DNA from: Bacteroidales bacterium
GTDB lineage: Bacteria > Bacteroidota > Bacteroidia > Bacteroidales > JALTDM01
Assembly (NCBI GenBank): GCA_027073875.1
Contig: JALTEO010000176.1
Location: forward strand, 1-8,790
DNA length: 8,790 bases
Reading direction: 5' to 3'
This document shows, in pieces, positions 1 to 7,036 of the stretch (positions are counted from its first letter, which is position 1; each line of letters starts with the position of its first letter). The position numbers were made by a program, and so were the translations under genes. The notes under the pieces were generated by a model. That model ran no database searches and was not told where the DNA came from. It worked only from the letters and a program-made list of their open reading frames with translations.

Positions 1-6
1 AAATTT

Positions 7-115
<109 letters not shown>

Positions 116-130
116 CTTTATTAACAAGGA

Positions 131-157
131 AAGGTCGCCAACAGGCGGCCTTTTTTT
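131..157 (+). terminator. Rho-independent terminator of the rRNA operon
   Basis: GGTCGCC (133-139) and GGCGGCC (144-150) form a 7-bp GC-rich stem with one G-U pair and an AACA loop, followed by seven T residues (151-157). Two A residues before the stem can extend pairing into the T tract. It ends transcription just after the 5S rRNA. Confidence 0.9.
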
Positions 158-199
158 GTTTGTATCTTCAAATTGTTAATAAGTTGTTGGTAAAAAAAC

Positions 200-230
200 T
201 TGACTTCCCTCCATTTTTGATTTAATTTTG
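200..230 (+). promoter_or_regulatory. Bacteroidota-type promoter for the secreted-protein pair
   Basis: TTG at 200-202 (in CTTGAC) and TAATTTTG at 223-230, separated by 20 bases, match the Bacteroidota housekeeping pattern TTG-N about 20-TAnnTTTG. The -7 element ends 28 bases before the ATG at 259, leaving a short A-rich leader. It lies after the rRNA terminator, so the downstream genes probably have their own promoter and are not read from the rRNA operon. Confidence 0.65.
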
Positions 231-258
231 TACATATAAACCAAAAAATTTATTAGTT

Positions 259-1860
259 ATGAAAAAAATTATTTTAATTTGCTTGATGGTGTTAAATGGT
301 ATGGTTTTTGCACAACCAACCAACCAACCAACCAACCAACCAACCAACCAACCAGAAAACAGTAATGTAATTGTTTTTAGACCTAATGTTGAAGGTCAAG
401 GTTGGTTAGTTTTAAACAGAAAAGCTTATCCTGATGTAGTTTCTTGGCAAGTTCAAGTCGTGAAAAGAACTTATTTTGTAACTGATAGCGATACAACTTA
501 TGTAGATGATATAATTAGTAAAGTAGATTTAGGAAAAACAAATTATACGAAAATTCCCTATGAATATTTGAACAATAGGGATGAAAATTATTTATTAAAT
601 ATACGGGGTGTAAATAATCAAGGTGAAATTTTAGCTAATGTTGAAGGATTGAATTTGAGTGTTTATCCTCCGGCTGTGGATGGAGGACCACAATATGTAG
701 AAACAGGATATTGGAAGTGTATAGGTTCTACATATGCTTGGGAGATACAGCAATATACAAGTTATGACTTCGGTCAAACACCTATGTCTTATTTTACATT
801 GCAAAGCACTTATAGGTATTTCGATGAAAATATTTCGCAAGCAATACCATATTATCAATATATGGGAGAAGAGGAATTTAATAGTGTTAGGAATGATATT
901 ACTAAGCAAGAGTATTATGGTTTAAATTCCTATGATATATCTTCTTTAAATTTTGTTAATGGGGTAAAAATTATTAAAATATCAAACGATGGTTCTACTT
1001 ATGATGTACATAATCAATTGATTACCGGAGAATGGATATACGGGGTGCAAAAGTTTTTGGGTCCTTGGTCAACATATTTCGGACCTGTTGTACAGGTAGC
1101 TTATATTCCAATGGATGATATGACAGGAGTTCCAATCGATGATATTATACAATTAATGAACAATCATTATGATTTTACAGGCGTAGGTTACTCTCAGAAT
1201 TTGGCGTGTGATCAAAATGAGATAGATGTAACAAATGTTACAGAAGCGAATTATACAAAATGTTTGAGAGAATATTTTGATTACCAACTTGGAGTGGATG
1301 GAGATATATTTGATCAGTTAAATGAATTGCATGATTGTCTTTACGGTACAGACACAAGTTTGTGGGACGATCACCACGGTAGAATTATAAATATAATTAT
1401 AAGCCCTTTGTCATCTGATGAGGCTAGTATTATCTTAAAATACAGTGACTTTTTCAGGCACAATGGGGAATTTATTTCTCCTAATATTGTGTTGGATAAA
1501 GGACTTTATACAATAGGATACCTTTTCAAGGATAAAACATATATACCATTGATTGAAGAAGTAAAAAGTTCATTTGTAAATCAATATGAATTGTCTAACT
1601 TGTTGGATGTTACCATTTATCCCGTGCCTGTTCAAGGAGACAGGTTTAATATGAAAATGCATGCAAGTGCAAAATTAAAATTTGATTATATTTTGTATGA
1701 TTTTAACGGAAATGCATTGTATAGAAAACATTTTGTTCTGCAAAAAGGACATGATAGGGATTTTACTGTAAGAGTTAACGGCGGCATACCTAATGGTATT
1801 CTTATAAATAAATTTGTTTTTGAAGATAATTCTGAATTAACAATTCAAACCACAAAGTAA
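259..1860 (+). CDS. Secreted protein with phase-variable QPTN repeat and T9SS-type C-terminal domain
   Basis: Function not recognised. Residues 1-18 form a signal peptide (KK, hydrophobic core, VFA before the likely cut), so the mature protein would begin with Gln19. Residues 19-32 are QPTN repeats encoded by a CAAC tetranucleotide tract. Residues about 38-138 look like a beta-sandwich of fibronectin III type (weak call). The middle is rich in Tyr, Asn and Asp with no family I know. Residues about 449-533 resemble a T9SS type A sorting domain: VTIYPVPVQGD, then YDFNGNAL, then a G-I-L-I strand near the end; the usual PNP is PVP here. The protein is therefore probably exported through Sec, then T9SS, and attached to the cell surface or released. 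ATG 259 is chosen because it gives the complete signal peptide and lies behind the promoter. It is probably co-transcribed with the gene that starts one base after its stop. Expression probably depends on the repeat number. Confidence 0.85.
   Translation: MKKIILICLMVLNGMVFAQPTNQPTNQPTNQPENSNVIVFRPNVEGQGWLVLNRKAYPDVVSWQVQVVKRTYFVTDSDTTYVDDIISKVDLGKTNYTKIPYEYLNNRDENYLLNIRGVNNQGEILANVEGLNLSVYPPAVDGGPQYVETGYWKCIGSTYAWEIQQYTSYDFGQTPMSYFTLQSTYRYFDENISQAIPYYQYMGEEEFNSVRNDITKQEYYGLNSYDISSLNFVNGVKIIKISNDGSTYDVHNQLITGEWIYGVQKFLGPWSTYFGPVVQVAYIPMDDMTGVPIDDIIQLMNNHYDFTGVGYSQNLACDQNEIDVTNVTEANYTKCLREYFDYQLGVDGDIFDQLNELHDCLYGTDTSLWDDHHGRIINIIISPLSSDEASIILKYSDFFRHNGEFISPNIVLDKGLYTIGYLFKDKTYIPLIEEVKSSFVNQYELSNLLDVTIYPVPVQGDRFNMKMHASAKLKFDYILYDFNGNALYRKHFVLQKGHDRDFTVRVNGGIPNGILINKFVFEDNSELTIQTTK
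313..354 (+). repeat. In-frame tetranucleotide tract (CAAC)10.5, candidate phase-variation switch
   Basis: Ten perfect CAAC units run from 313 to 352, plus CA at 353-354, with no interruption. They code for residues 19-32 (QPTN repeated three times, then QP). Because the unit is 4 bases, gain or loss of one unit shifts the frame. The two other frames meet stops at once after the tract: TAA at 363-365 and TAA at 368-370. As sequenced, the tract leaves the gene open (ON). The tract starts exactly at the predicted first residue of the mature protein. Confidence 0.93.
1603..1857 (+). other. Divergent T9SS type A-like C-terminal sorting domain (first secreted protein)
   Basis: Residues about 449-533 follow the layout of the Por secretion-tail family: a YPxP start (YPVP at 454-457), a YDFNG turn near 480-484, and a final strand near the C-terminus. 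It is weaker than the domain of the next gene because Asn of PNP is Val, and the usual G-x-Y-x-L-x-I ending is GILINKFVF. It would be the signal removed on passage through the outer membrane. Confidence 0.65.
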
Positions 1861-1861
1861 T

Positions 1862-3448
1862 ATGAAACAAGTTGTTATTATAATATTATTTTTATTAATA
1901 TCGGGTAGTATTTCCCCGCAACAAGTTTCAATTATAAATCAGAGGACAATAGGTGGCAACTCTATAGATGGCGTTTCAGCAATTCTTTTTATTTCAGATG
2001 GTGGATTTATAATTGGAGGTGGTTCAGGTTCAGATATTTCAGGGGAAAAAACGGATACAAATAGAGGCAATTATGATTTTTGGATATTAAAATGTGATTC
2101 ATTGTTCAATATCGAATGGCAAAGAACAATAGGCGGCACCGGACTTGATTATTTAACATCTGTAATCCAAACAGATGACGGTAATTTTTTATGTTTAGGT
2201 ATAAGTAATTCTCCGATTTCAGGTGATAAAACTTGTGATACAATAGGAGATCGAGACCTTTGGCTTTTGAAATTGGACAATGAAGGAAATATTTTGTGGC
2301 AGAAAGCCTATGGCGGAACAGATGAAGATGATGCTTGCAATATAATTGATAACGGAGACGGCACTTATATTCTTACTGCATATTCAAAGTCTGACAGTTC
2401 CGGTACAAAAACGGAAAATAGCAGAGGAGATTTTGATTATTGGATTATAAAAATAGACGGAGAAGGAAATGTTTTGTGGGATAAAACCATCGGAGGTTCG
2501 GGTCTTGATATGGTAAACAGTGCAATATTAGGAGAAAATAATAGCATTTATTTGGTAGGATATTCGGAATCTCCTGCTTCCGGAGAAAAAACAGAAGACG
2601 GCTACGGATTGGGTGATTGTTGGGTGGTGAAATTGGATGCTAGCGGCAATTTTCTGTGGGACAAGACTTTGGGAGGTGATGATATGGATGTGGGAGATAA
2701 AATTGTAAAAAACGGATCGTATTTTTATATTTCTTGTTCATCGCATTCTGACAGTTCTGGGACAAAAACGGAAAACAGTAGGGGTTATTCTGATTATTGG
2801 ATAATAAAAATTGATGAAAACGGAAATCTGTTGAGAGACAAAACAATTGGCGGAACAGGATATGATTCTGAAACAGGGATATATATTGATGATGACGGTA
2901 ATCTTTTTGTTGTAGGAGCTTCAACATCACCTGCGTCGGGAGAAAAGGTAGAGAGTAGTAAAGGGTCTTTTGATTACTGGGTTCTAAAACTTGATACTAA
3001 TTTTAATATCTTATGGCAAAAAGATATAGGAGGAAATGATTATGATGAATATCCTGTAGGTGTTCCAATGGGTGGAAATTCTTATATTGTAGGAGGTACT
3101 TCAAGTTCCAATGCTTCTGGGGATAAAAATGAGAATAGTAGAGGAGGGTACGATTATTGGATAGTGAAATTATCAGTTGCTGTTGATAATCAGTTTATTA
3201 TAACCAACAATTTACAGATGTCTTTATTCCCCAATCCTGCACACGATAAAATAACTGTAAAAGTTAATAACAAGATAAGCAATCCAAGTGTTTTTATTTA
3301 TGACAGTAACGGTAAGAAAATTATGACCCGACAGGTAAATAAAAAAATCTTTACTTTGGACATTCGTGATTTGCAGAAAGGAAGTTATATTTTGCAGATA
3401 AATGGAGAAAACGGAATAAAAGGTATTGCAAAGTTTGTAAAAGAATAA
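1862..3448 (+). CDS. Secreted seven-repeat beta-propeller-like protein with T9SS type A sorting domain
   Basis: Residues 1 to about 18 form a signal peptide; the cut site is unclear because Pro19 follows Ser18. Residues 28-446 are seven tandem repeats of 60 residues (the fifth has 59), starting at about 28, 88, 148, 208, 268, 327 and 387. Each has the plan (R/K)TIGG-x-x-x-D, DG-x-hydrophobic strand, S-x-SG-(E/T/D)-K, D-(Y/F)-W-hydrophobic-hydrophobic-K-hydrophobic-D, GN-hydrophobic-W. Seven such units suggest a seven-bladed beta-propeller, a fold often used for binding; no enzymatic residues are evident. Residues about 451-528 are a typical T9SS type A domain: LFPNPAHDKITV, IYDSNGKKI, then GSYILQI. 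It should therefore be exported and surface-attached. The start is one base after the previous stop (TAATATG), so translation may be coupled to that gene. Ligand and role are unknown. Confidence 0.88.
   Translation: MKQVVIIILFLLISGSISPQQVSIINQRTIGGNSIDGVSAILFISDGGFIIGGGSGSDISGEKTDTNRGNYDFWILKCDSLFNIEWQRTIGGTGLDYLTSVIQTDDGNFLCLGISNSPISGDKTCDTIGDRDLWLLKLDNEGNILWQKAYGGTDEDDACNIIDNGDGTYILTAYSKSDSSGTKTENSRGDFDYWIIKIDGEGNVLWDKTIGGSGLDMVNSAILGENNSIYLVGYSESPASGEKTEDGYGLGDCWVVKLDASGNFLWDKTLGGDDMDVGDKIVKNGSYFYISCSSHSDSSGTKTENSRGYSDYWIIKIDENGNLLRDKTIGGTGYDSETGIYIDDDGNLFVVGASTSPASGEKVESSKGSFDYWVLKLDTNFNILWQKDIGGNDYDEYPVGVPMGGNSYIVGGTSSSNASGDKNENSRGGYDYWIVKLSVAVDNQFIITNNLQMSLFPNPAHDKITVKVNNKISNPSVFIYDSNGKKIMTRQVNKKIFTLDIRDLQKGSYILQINGENGIKGIAKFVKE
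1943..3199 (+). repeat. Seven tandem ~180-bp coding repeats
   Basis: The 60-residue repeats of the propeller-like protein are still visible in DNA as a period of about 180 bases. The clearest pair is CTGACAGTTC plus the following ACAAAAACGGAAAA at 2391-2420 and again at 2748-2777; these are 357 bases apart, two periods less one codon. Odd and even repeats differ: repeats 1, 3 and 5 have S-D-(I/S)-SG, while repeats 2, 4 and 6 have S-P-(I/A)-SG. This suggests growth by copying two-repeat units. Confidence 0.85.
3220..3445 (+). other. T9SS type A sorting domain (second secreted protein)
   Basis: Residues about 454-528 match the Por secretion-tail plan well: SLFPNPAHDKITV with the conserved PNP at 457-459, a middle IYDSNGKKI strand-turn, and a DLQKGSYILQI ending followed by a lysine-rich strand. 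It directs outer-membrane passage by the type IX system and is usually cut off during surface attachment. Confidence 0.9.
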
Positions 3449-3466
3449 CATAAGTTTTATTACGAA

Positions 3467-3515
3467 AATAAGCCTCTCTTTATTCTTATGGGATAAGGAG
3501 AGGCTTATTATTTTA
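3467..3515 (+). terminator. Hairpin terminator after the secreted-protein pair
   Basis: AATAAGCCTCTC (3467-3478) pairs perfectly with GAGAGGCTTATT (3498-3509), a 12-bp stem, and a T-rich run (ATTTTAG) follows. The 19-base loop can fold further: CTTAT (3485-3489) with ATAAG (3493-3497) around GGG. The T tract is short, so termination may be partial. The U-rich sequence on the other strand makes it potentially bidirectional. Confidence 0.7.
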
Positions 3516-3535
3516 GTTATTATCACTCTGACTTT

Positions 3536-3566
3536 TTGACACTAACCCGGTTTGGTATTTTTTTTG
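3536..3566 (+). promoter_or_regulatory. Possible promoter of htpG
   Basis: TTGAC at 3536-3540 and a TATTTTTTTTTG-like element at 3556-3566 lie 17 bases apart, about 30 bases before the ATG. The second element only loosely fits TAnnTTTG because the T run is three bases too long. No CIRCE inverted repeat is seen, so heat control by HrcA is not indicated in this leader. Confidence 0.3.
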
Positions 3567-3597
3567 TCATTCTATCCAACCAAAAAAACTTAAGACT

Positions 3598-5664
3598 ATG
3601 GCAACAGTAAAAACAAAAAAAGGCAAAATAGGCGTAACAGGTGAAAATATATTTCCTATCATTAAGCAATTCTTGTATTCAGATAACGAAATCTTTTTGA
3701 GGGAACTTATTTCAAATGCCGTTGATGCTACTCAAAAATTAAAAGTACTTGCAAATAAAGGCGAATTTAAGGGAGAACTCGGTGATTTGACCATTTGGGT
3801 AAAACTTGACAAGAAGAAGGGTACTTTAACTGTTTCTGATAGAGGAATTGGAATGACTGAAGAAGAAGTTGACAAGTACATAAATGAAATAGCATTCTCG
3901 AGTGCAGAAGAATTTTTGAAGAAATATAAGGATAGTGCGGCAAATATTATTGGTCATTTCGGATTGGGCTTTTATTCGTCGTTTATGGTATCGGACAAGG
4001 TTGAGATAATTACAAAGTCTTATAAAGATGATGCAGAAGCTGTGCATTGGGAGTGTGACGGAAGCCCGGAATACAAAATGGAAAAAACCAAGAAAGACGA
4101 CAGAGGAACTGATGTTATTCTGCATATAGATAAAGAAAATCAAGAATACTTGGATGAACACAGAATAGAAGAGTTGCTTAAGAAGTATTGCAGGTTTATG
4201 CCTGTACCAATAGCATTCGGGTATGAAAAAGAGTGGAAAGACGGTAAGGAAGTTGAGACAGACAAGCCGCACATTATAAATAATGTAGAACCGATTTGGA
4301 CTAAGAAACCAAGTGAACTGAAAGATGAAGATTATTTAAATTTTTATAGGGAATTGCATCCTCTCAACGAAGAACCGCTGTTTTGGATACATCTGAATGT
4401 TGATTATCCTTTTAACCTTACCGGAGTGCTTTATTTCCCGAAAATCAGAAGCAATATCGAAATTCAAAAAAATAAAATACAGTTGTACTCAAACCAAGTG
4501 TTTGTTACCGATTCGGTGGAAAATATTGTGCCTGATTTCCTTACATTGTTGCACGGAGTAATTGATTCGCCCGATATTCCGCTTAATGTATCCAGAAGTT
4601 ATTTGCAAGCCGACCAAAATGTGAAAAAGATTTCTTCGCACATCACAAAAAAAGTAGCTGACAAACTTTCCGATATATTTAAGAACGACAAGAAGAAATT
4701 TGAAGAAAAATGGGACGACCTTAAGTTGTTCATCTATTACGGAATGATGACCGAGGATAAGTTTTATGAAAAAGCCATTAAGTTCGTATTGTTCAAAAAC
4801 ATTGACAATAAGTATTTTACATTCGACGAATATAAAGACTTGATAAAAGAAAACCAGAAAGACAAAAACGGAACACTGGTATTTATTTATGCTACCGATA
4901 AAGATGAGCAATACAGCTACATAAGTGCTGCAAAGAACAAAGGTTATGATGTTTTGCTGTTGGACGGACAGTTGGATGTGCATTTTATTAACCATCTGGA
5001 ACAAAAAGAAAGCGGAATCAGGTTTGTGAGGGTTGATTCAGATACGGTTGATAATTTGATTGACAAAAAGGAAGATAATGAGGCAAAATTGGATGAAAAC
5101 GAAAAAGAAAAACTCATTGAAGCATTCAGAACTCCGCTTGAAGATGATGCGGATAATTATATAATAACTTTTGTGGGAGGAGACGGTAAGGGTACCCCTG
5201 TTACAGTAGTGCAAAACGAGTTCTTCAGGAGGATGAAGGATATGTCTAAGATAACGGGGGGACAAGGATTTTACGGTGACTTACCGGATTCATATACCGT
5301 GGTTATTGATGTAAATCACAGGTTGTTCAAGAAAGTGAAAACTGACTTTGAAAAATCAACGGCAAGCGAATTAAAAAAATATGATGAAGAAATTTCTTCA
5401 TTAAGGAAAGAATACGATGAACTCAAGAAAAAATATGAAGGTAAAAGTGATAATGATATTCCTGCGAATGACAAAAAGAAGATGGATGACTTGGACAATA
5501 ATATTGTAAGCAAGCAGGCTGAAATGAAAAACAAAGTGAAAGAATTTGCAAAGAATTATCCTGTAATAGGCGAAATGATTGATTTGGCACTTTTGAGCGT
5601 AGGTAAATTAAAAGGCGAAAGACTCGAAAGATTTATTAAACGAAGTGTAGATTTAATTAAGTAG
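3598..5664 (+). CDS. htpG: Molecular chaperone HtpG (Hsp90 family)
   Basis: HtpG is a cytosolic ATP-dependent homodimeric chaperone that helps client proteins fold. The N-terminal GHKL ATPase domain (about 1-215) shows ELISNAVDATQK (Glu36 as catalytic Glu, Asn40), DRGIGMT (81-87), GHFGLGFYSSF (119-129) and GTDVILH (170-176). The middle domain holds PLNVSR at 328-333, with Arg333 matching the Arg that contacts ATP, and then SYLQ. The C-terminal dimerisation domain is interrupted by a charged, Lys/Glu/Asp-rich coiled-coil-like stretch (about 582-651). The length of 688 residues exceeds the 624 of Escherichia coli HtpG, mostly because of that stretch. Where many homologues have GTIAKSGT in the lid, this protein has NEIAFSSAEEF. 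The gene stands alone, with its own leader and a strong terminator. ATG 3598 follows an A-rich leader and gives the expected N-terminus. Confidence 0.97.
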   Translation: MATVKTKKGKIGVTGENIFPIIKQFLYSDNEIFLRELISNAVDATQKLKVLANKGEFKGELGDLTIWVKLDKKKGTLTVSDRGIGMTEEEVDKYINEIAFSSAEEFLKKYKDSAANIIGHFGLGFYSSFMVSDKVEIITKSYKDDAEAVHWECDGSPEYKMEKTKKDDRGTDVILHIDKENQEYLDEHRIEELLKKYCRFMPVPIAFGYEKEWKDGKEVETDKPHIINNVEPIWTKKPSELKDEDYLNFYRELHPLNEEPLFWIHLNVDYPFNLTGVLYFPKIRSNIEIQKNKIQLYSNQVFVTDSVENIVPDFLTLLHGVIDSPDIPLNVSRSYLQADQNVKKISSHITKKVADKLSDIFKNDKKKFEEKWDDLKLFIYYGMMTEDKFYEKAIKFVLFKNIDNKYFTFDEYKDLIKENQKDKNGTLVFIYATDKDEQYSYISAAKNKGYDVLLLDGQLDVHFINHLEQKESGIRFVRVDSDTVDNLIDKKEDNEAKLDENEKEKLIEAFRTPLEDDADNYIITFVGGDGKGTPVTVVQNEFFRRMKDMSKITGGQGFYGDLPDSYTVVIDVNHRLFKKVKTDFEKSTASELKKYDEEISSLRKEYDELKKKYEGKSDNDIPANDKKKMDDLDNNIVSKQAEMKNKVKEFAKNYPVIGEMIDLALLSVGKLKGERLERFIKRSVDLIK

Positions 5665-5687
5665 TAACTGCAATAAGTAATAAAAAT

Positions 5688-5717
5688 AAAAAAGCCCCGA
5701 TTGTGCGGGGCTTTTTT
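5688..5717. terminator. Bidirectional terminator between htpG and the cyd operon
   Basis: GCCCCG (5694-5699) pairs with CGGGGC (5706-5711) around ATTGTG, flanked by six A residues on the left and six T residues on the right, so the hairpin has a U tract in both directions. It lies 23 bases after the htpG stop and 18 bases beyond the end of the small cyd gene on the other strand, and can serve both convergent units. Confidence 0.93.
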
Positions 5718-5735
5718 ATTTGTGTCAAGTGCAAA

Positions 5736-5840
5736 CTATTCGTTACTATCTTTAATGTAGCCTGTTTTTTTGACATAATGCCATATAATTGCCCAAGCTA
5801 CTATTAAGAAAAGCGGCCAAAGTAAAAAATACCATCCCAT
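5736..5840 (-). CDS. cydX: CydX-like small membrane subunit of cytochrome bd
   Basis: This 34-residue reading frame begins MGWYFLLWPLFLIVAWAI, has one membrane helix (about residues 4-22), then a short basic and polar tail (HYVKKTGYIKDSNE). CydX of Escherichia coli is a 37-residue single-helix subunit that begins MWYF and stabilises the haems of cytochrome bd; the WYF near the start, the size and the position match. The start lies 25 bases after the cydB stop, the same spacing as between cydA and cydB, and the gene ends just before the shared terminator, so it looks like the last gene of the operon. The sequence is too short for certainty about homology: it could be a different accessory peptide of the oxidase. 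The symbol is by analogy. Confidence 0.75.
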   Translation of the reverse strand: MGWYFLLWPLFLIVAWAIIWHYVKKTGYIKDSNE

Positions 5841-5865
5841 AGTTTTAAGTTTTTTATGTTAATAA

Positions 5866-7011
5866 TTAGTATGACATATCATCGTTAACAACATCTACTT
5901 CATCAACTTTTTTCTTCATCAGTTGATGCCAAGCGTACCAAATGTATGCCAGAACAAACGGTACCAGCAATGATACATAGCTCATTACTACAAGAGTAAA
6001 CCTGCTTGACGATGCGTTTCGTATTGTCAAAGATGATTGTAAATCAGCTGTTGAAGGATAAAATGCGGTATTGTTGTATCCAGCTATAAAGAACAGAACA
6101 AGTACAACCAGAACAGTTCCCATACCTGTAAACCAGAATCCGTTACCGGATTTTTTGAAAGCACCCAAATAAATGCCATACAAGAACAATACTACACCAA
6201 CTAAGAACAAGATAATGTTTAACGGTTGGAGTAAGTTGTGCAGGTATTTGTAAGGTTCCATAAATATTTTTCCTGTTCCCGGGTTCACTGCAAATCCGTC
6301 TTTAGTCAAAATAAGACCTAAAAACAAGAAGAAGAAAATCAGGAATCCTATGGTGCATTTTTTTAACCATTTGGAAGCATTATCTACAATTTCAGAATCA
6401 GCTACTTGGTGAATTAAGAAAAGATTTCCTAAAACTCTTGTTAAGAAAAATACAGCCAACCCTAACGATAAATTTGTAAGATTAAGTGCTGCTTCCAATC
6501 CGTGAGCAGGACCTGTCCATTGAGAAATAATTTTTCCATCCATTACATTTGAGAAATTTACGGTAAATTGAGAACCTGTAAAAAAAGTTCCAACTGCAGC
6601 TCCTAAAAGAATAGGTGCCAATAACCCGTTTGCAAATAGAAATATATCATAAGTTTTGGTTCCTAAAAAGTTATTTATTTTATCTCTATATTCATACGAT
6701 ACAGCTTGAATGATAAAACTAAATAAAATTAACATCCATACCCAATATGCTCCACCAAAACTTGTGGAATAAAATAGTGGGAATGATGCAAAAAAAGCAC
6801 CACCGAAAGTAACAAGTGTTGTAAAAGTTAAATCCCATCTACGGCCAATTGCATTGATAATTATCTTTCGTTGGGTTTCATTTTTTGCCAATTGTCCTAC
6901 AAGCGTTTGCCCGCCTTGAACAAACATAAGGAACAATAATAACGCCCCCAACAGTGATATAATAAACCACCAGTAATTCTGTAAGGCTTCAGTTGACATT
7001 GTTTCAAACAT
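5866..7011 (-). CDS. cydB: Cytochrome bd quinol oxidase subunit II (CydB)
   Basis: CydB is the integral-membrane partner of CydA in the high-affinity quinol:O2 oxidoreductase. The 381 residues carry about eight to nine hydrophobic helices; family signs include QNYWWFIISLLG at the start, RRWDLTFTTLVTFGGAFFASFPLFYS (57-81), AVSYEYRDKI (103-112), LLAPILLGAAVGTFF (130-144), YNNTAFYPS (312-320), and SLTIRNASSSRFTL (327-340). Asp60 of RRWD corresponds to the conserved Asp58 of the Escherichia coli protein. Where that protein has VTDGFDMG, with Asp29, this one has FVQGGQTL (Gln32, Gln35). This subunit is not expected to bind haem itself. The gene begins 25 bases after cydA, so the two are co-transcribed. 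Met5 is a possible alternative start; Met1 is kept because it gives a usual N-terminus. Confidence 0.95.
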   Translation of the reverse strand: MFETMSTEALQNYWWFIISLLGALLLFLMFVQGGQTLVGQLAKNETQRKIIINAIGRRWDLTFTTLVTFGGAFFASFPLFYSTSFGGAYWVWMLILFSFIIQAVSYEYRDKINNFLGTKTYDIFLFANGLLAPILLGAAVGTFFTGSQFTVNFSNVMDGKIISQWTGPAHGLEAALNLTNLSLGLAVFFLTRVLGNLFLIHQVADSEIVDNASKWLKKCTIGFLIFFFLFLGLILTKDGFAVNPGTGKIFMEPYKYLHNLLQPLNIILFLVGVVLFLYGIYLGAFKKSGNGFWFTGMGTVLVVLVLFFIAGYNNTAFYPSTADLQSSLTIRNASSSRFTLVVMSYVSLLVPFVLAYIWYAWHQLMKKKVDEVDVVNDDMSY

Positions 7012-7036
7012 AACTTAAATATTTTTGGTTATACAA

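Noticed and set aside
1943..3199. CRISPR-like array in the periodic repeats
   Set aside because: The 180-base period is part of an open frame with changing protein repeats; there are no short identical repeats with unique spacers.
3541..3597. Heat-shock operator (CIRCE) before htpG
   Set aside because: No TTAGCACTC-N9-GAGTGCTAA inverted repeat or close variant is present.
3826..5534. Several minus-strand frames of 72-171 codons across htpG
   Set aside because: They are rich in Phe, Ile, Leu and Cys as expected for the reverse of a Lys/Glu/Asp-rich gene, and they lie wholly under HtpG.
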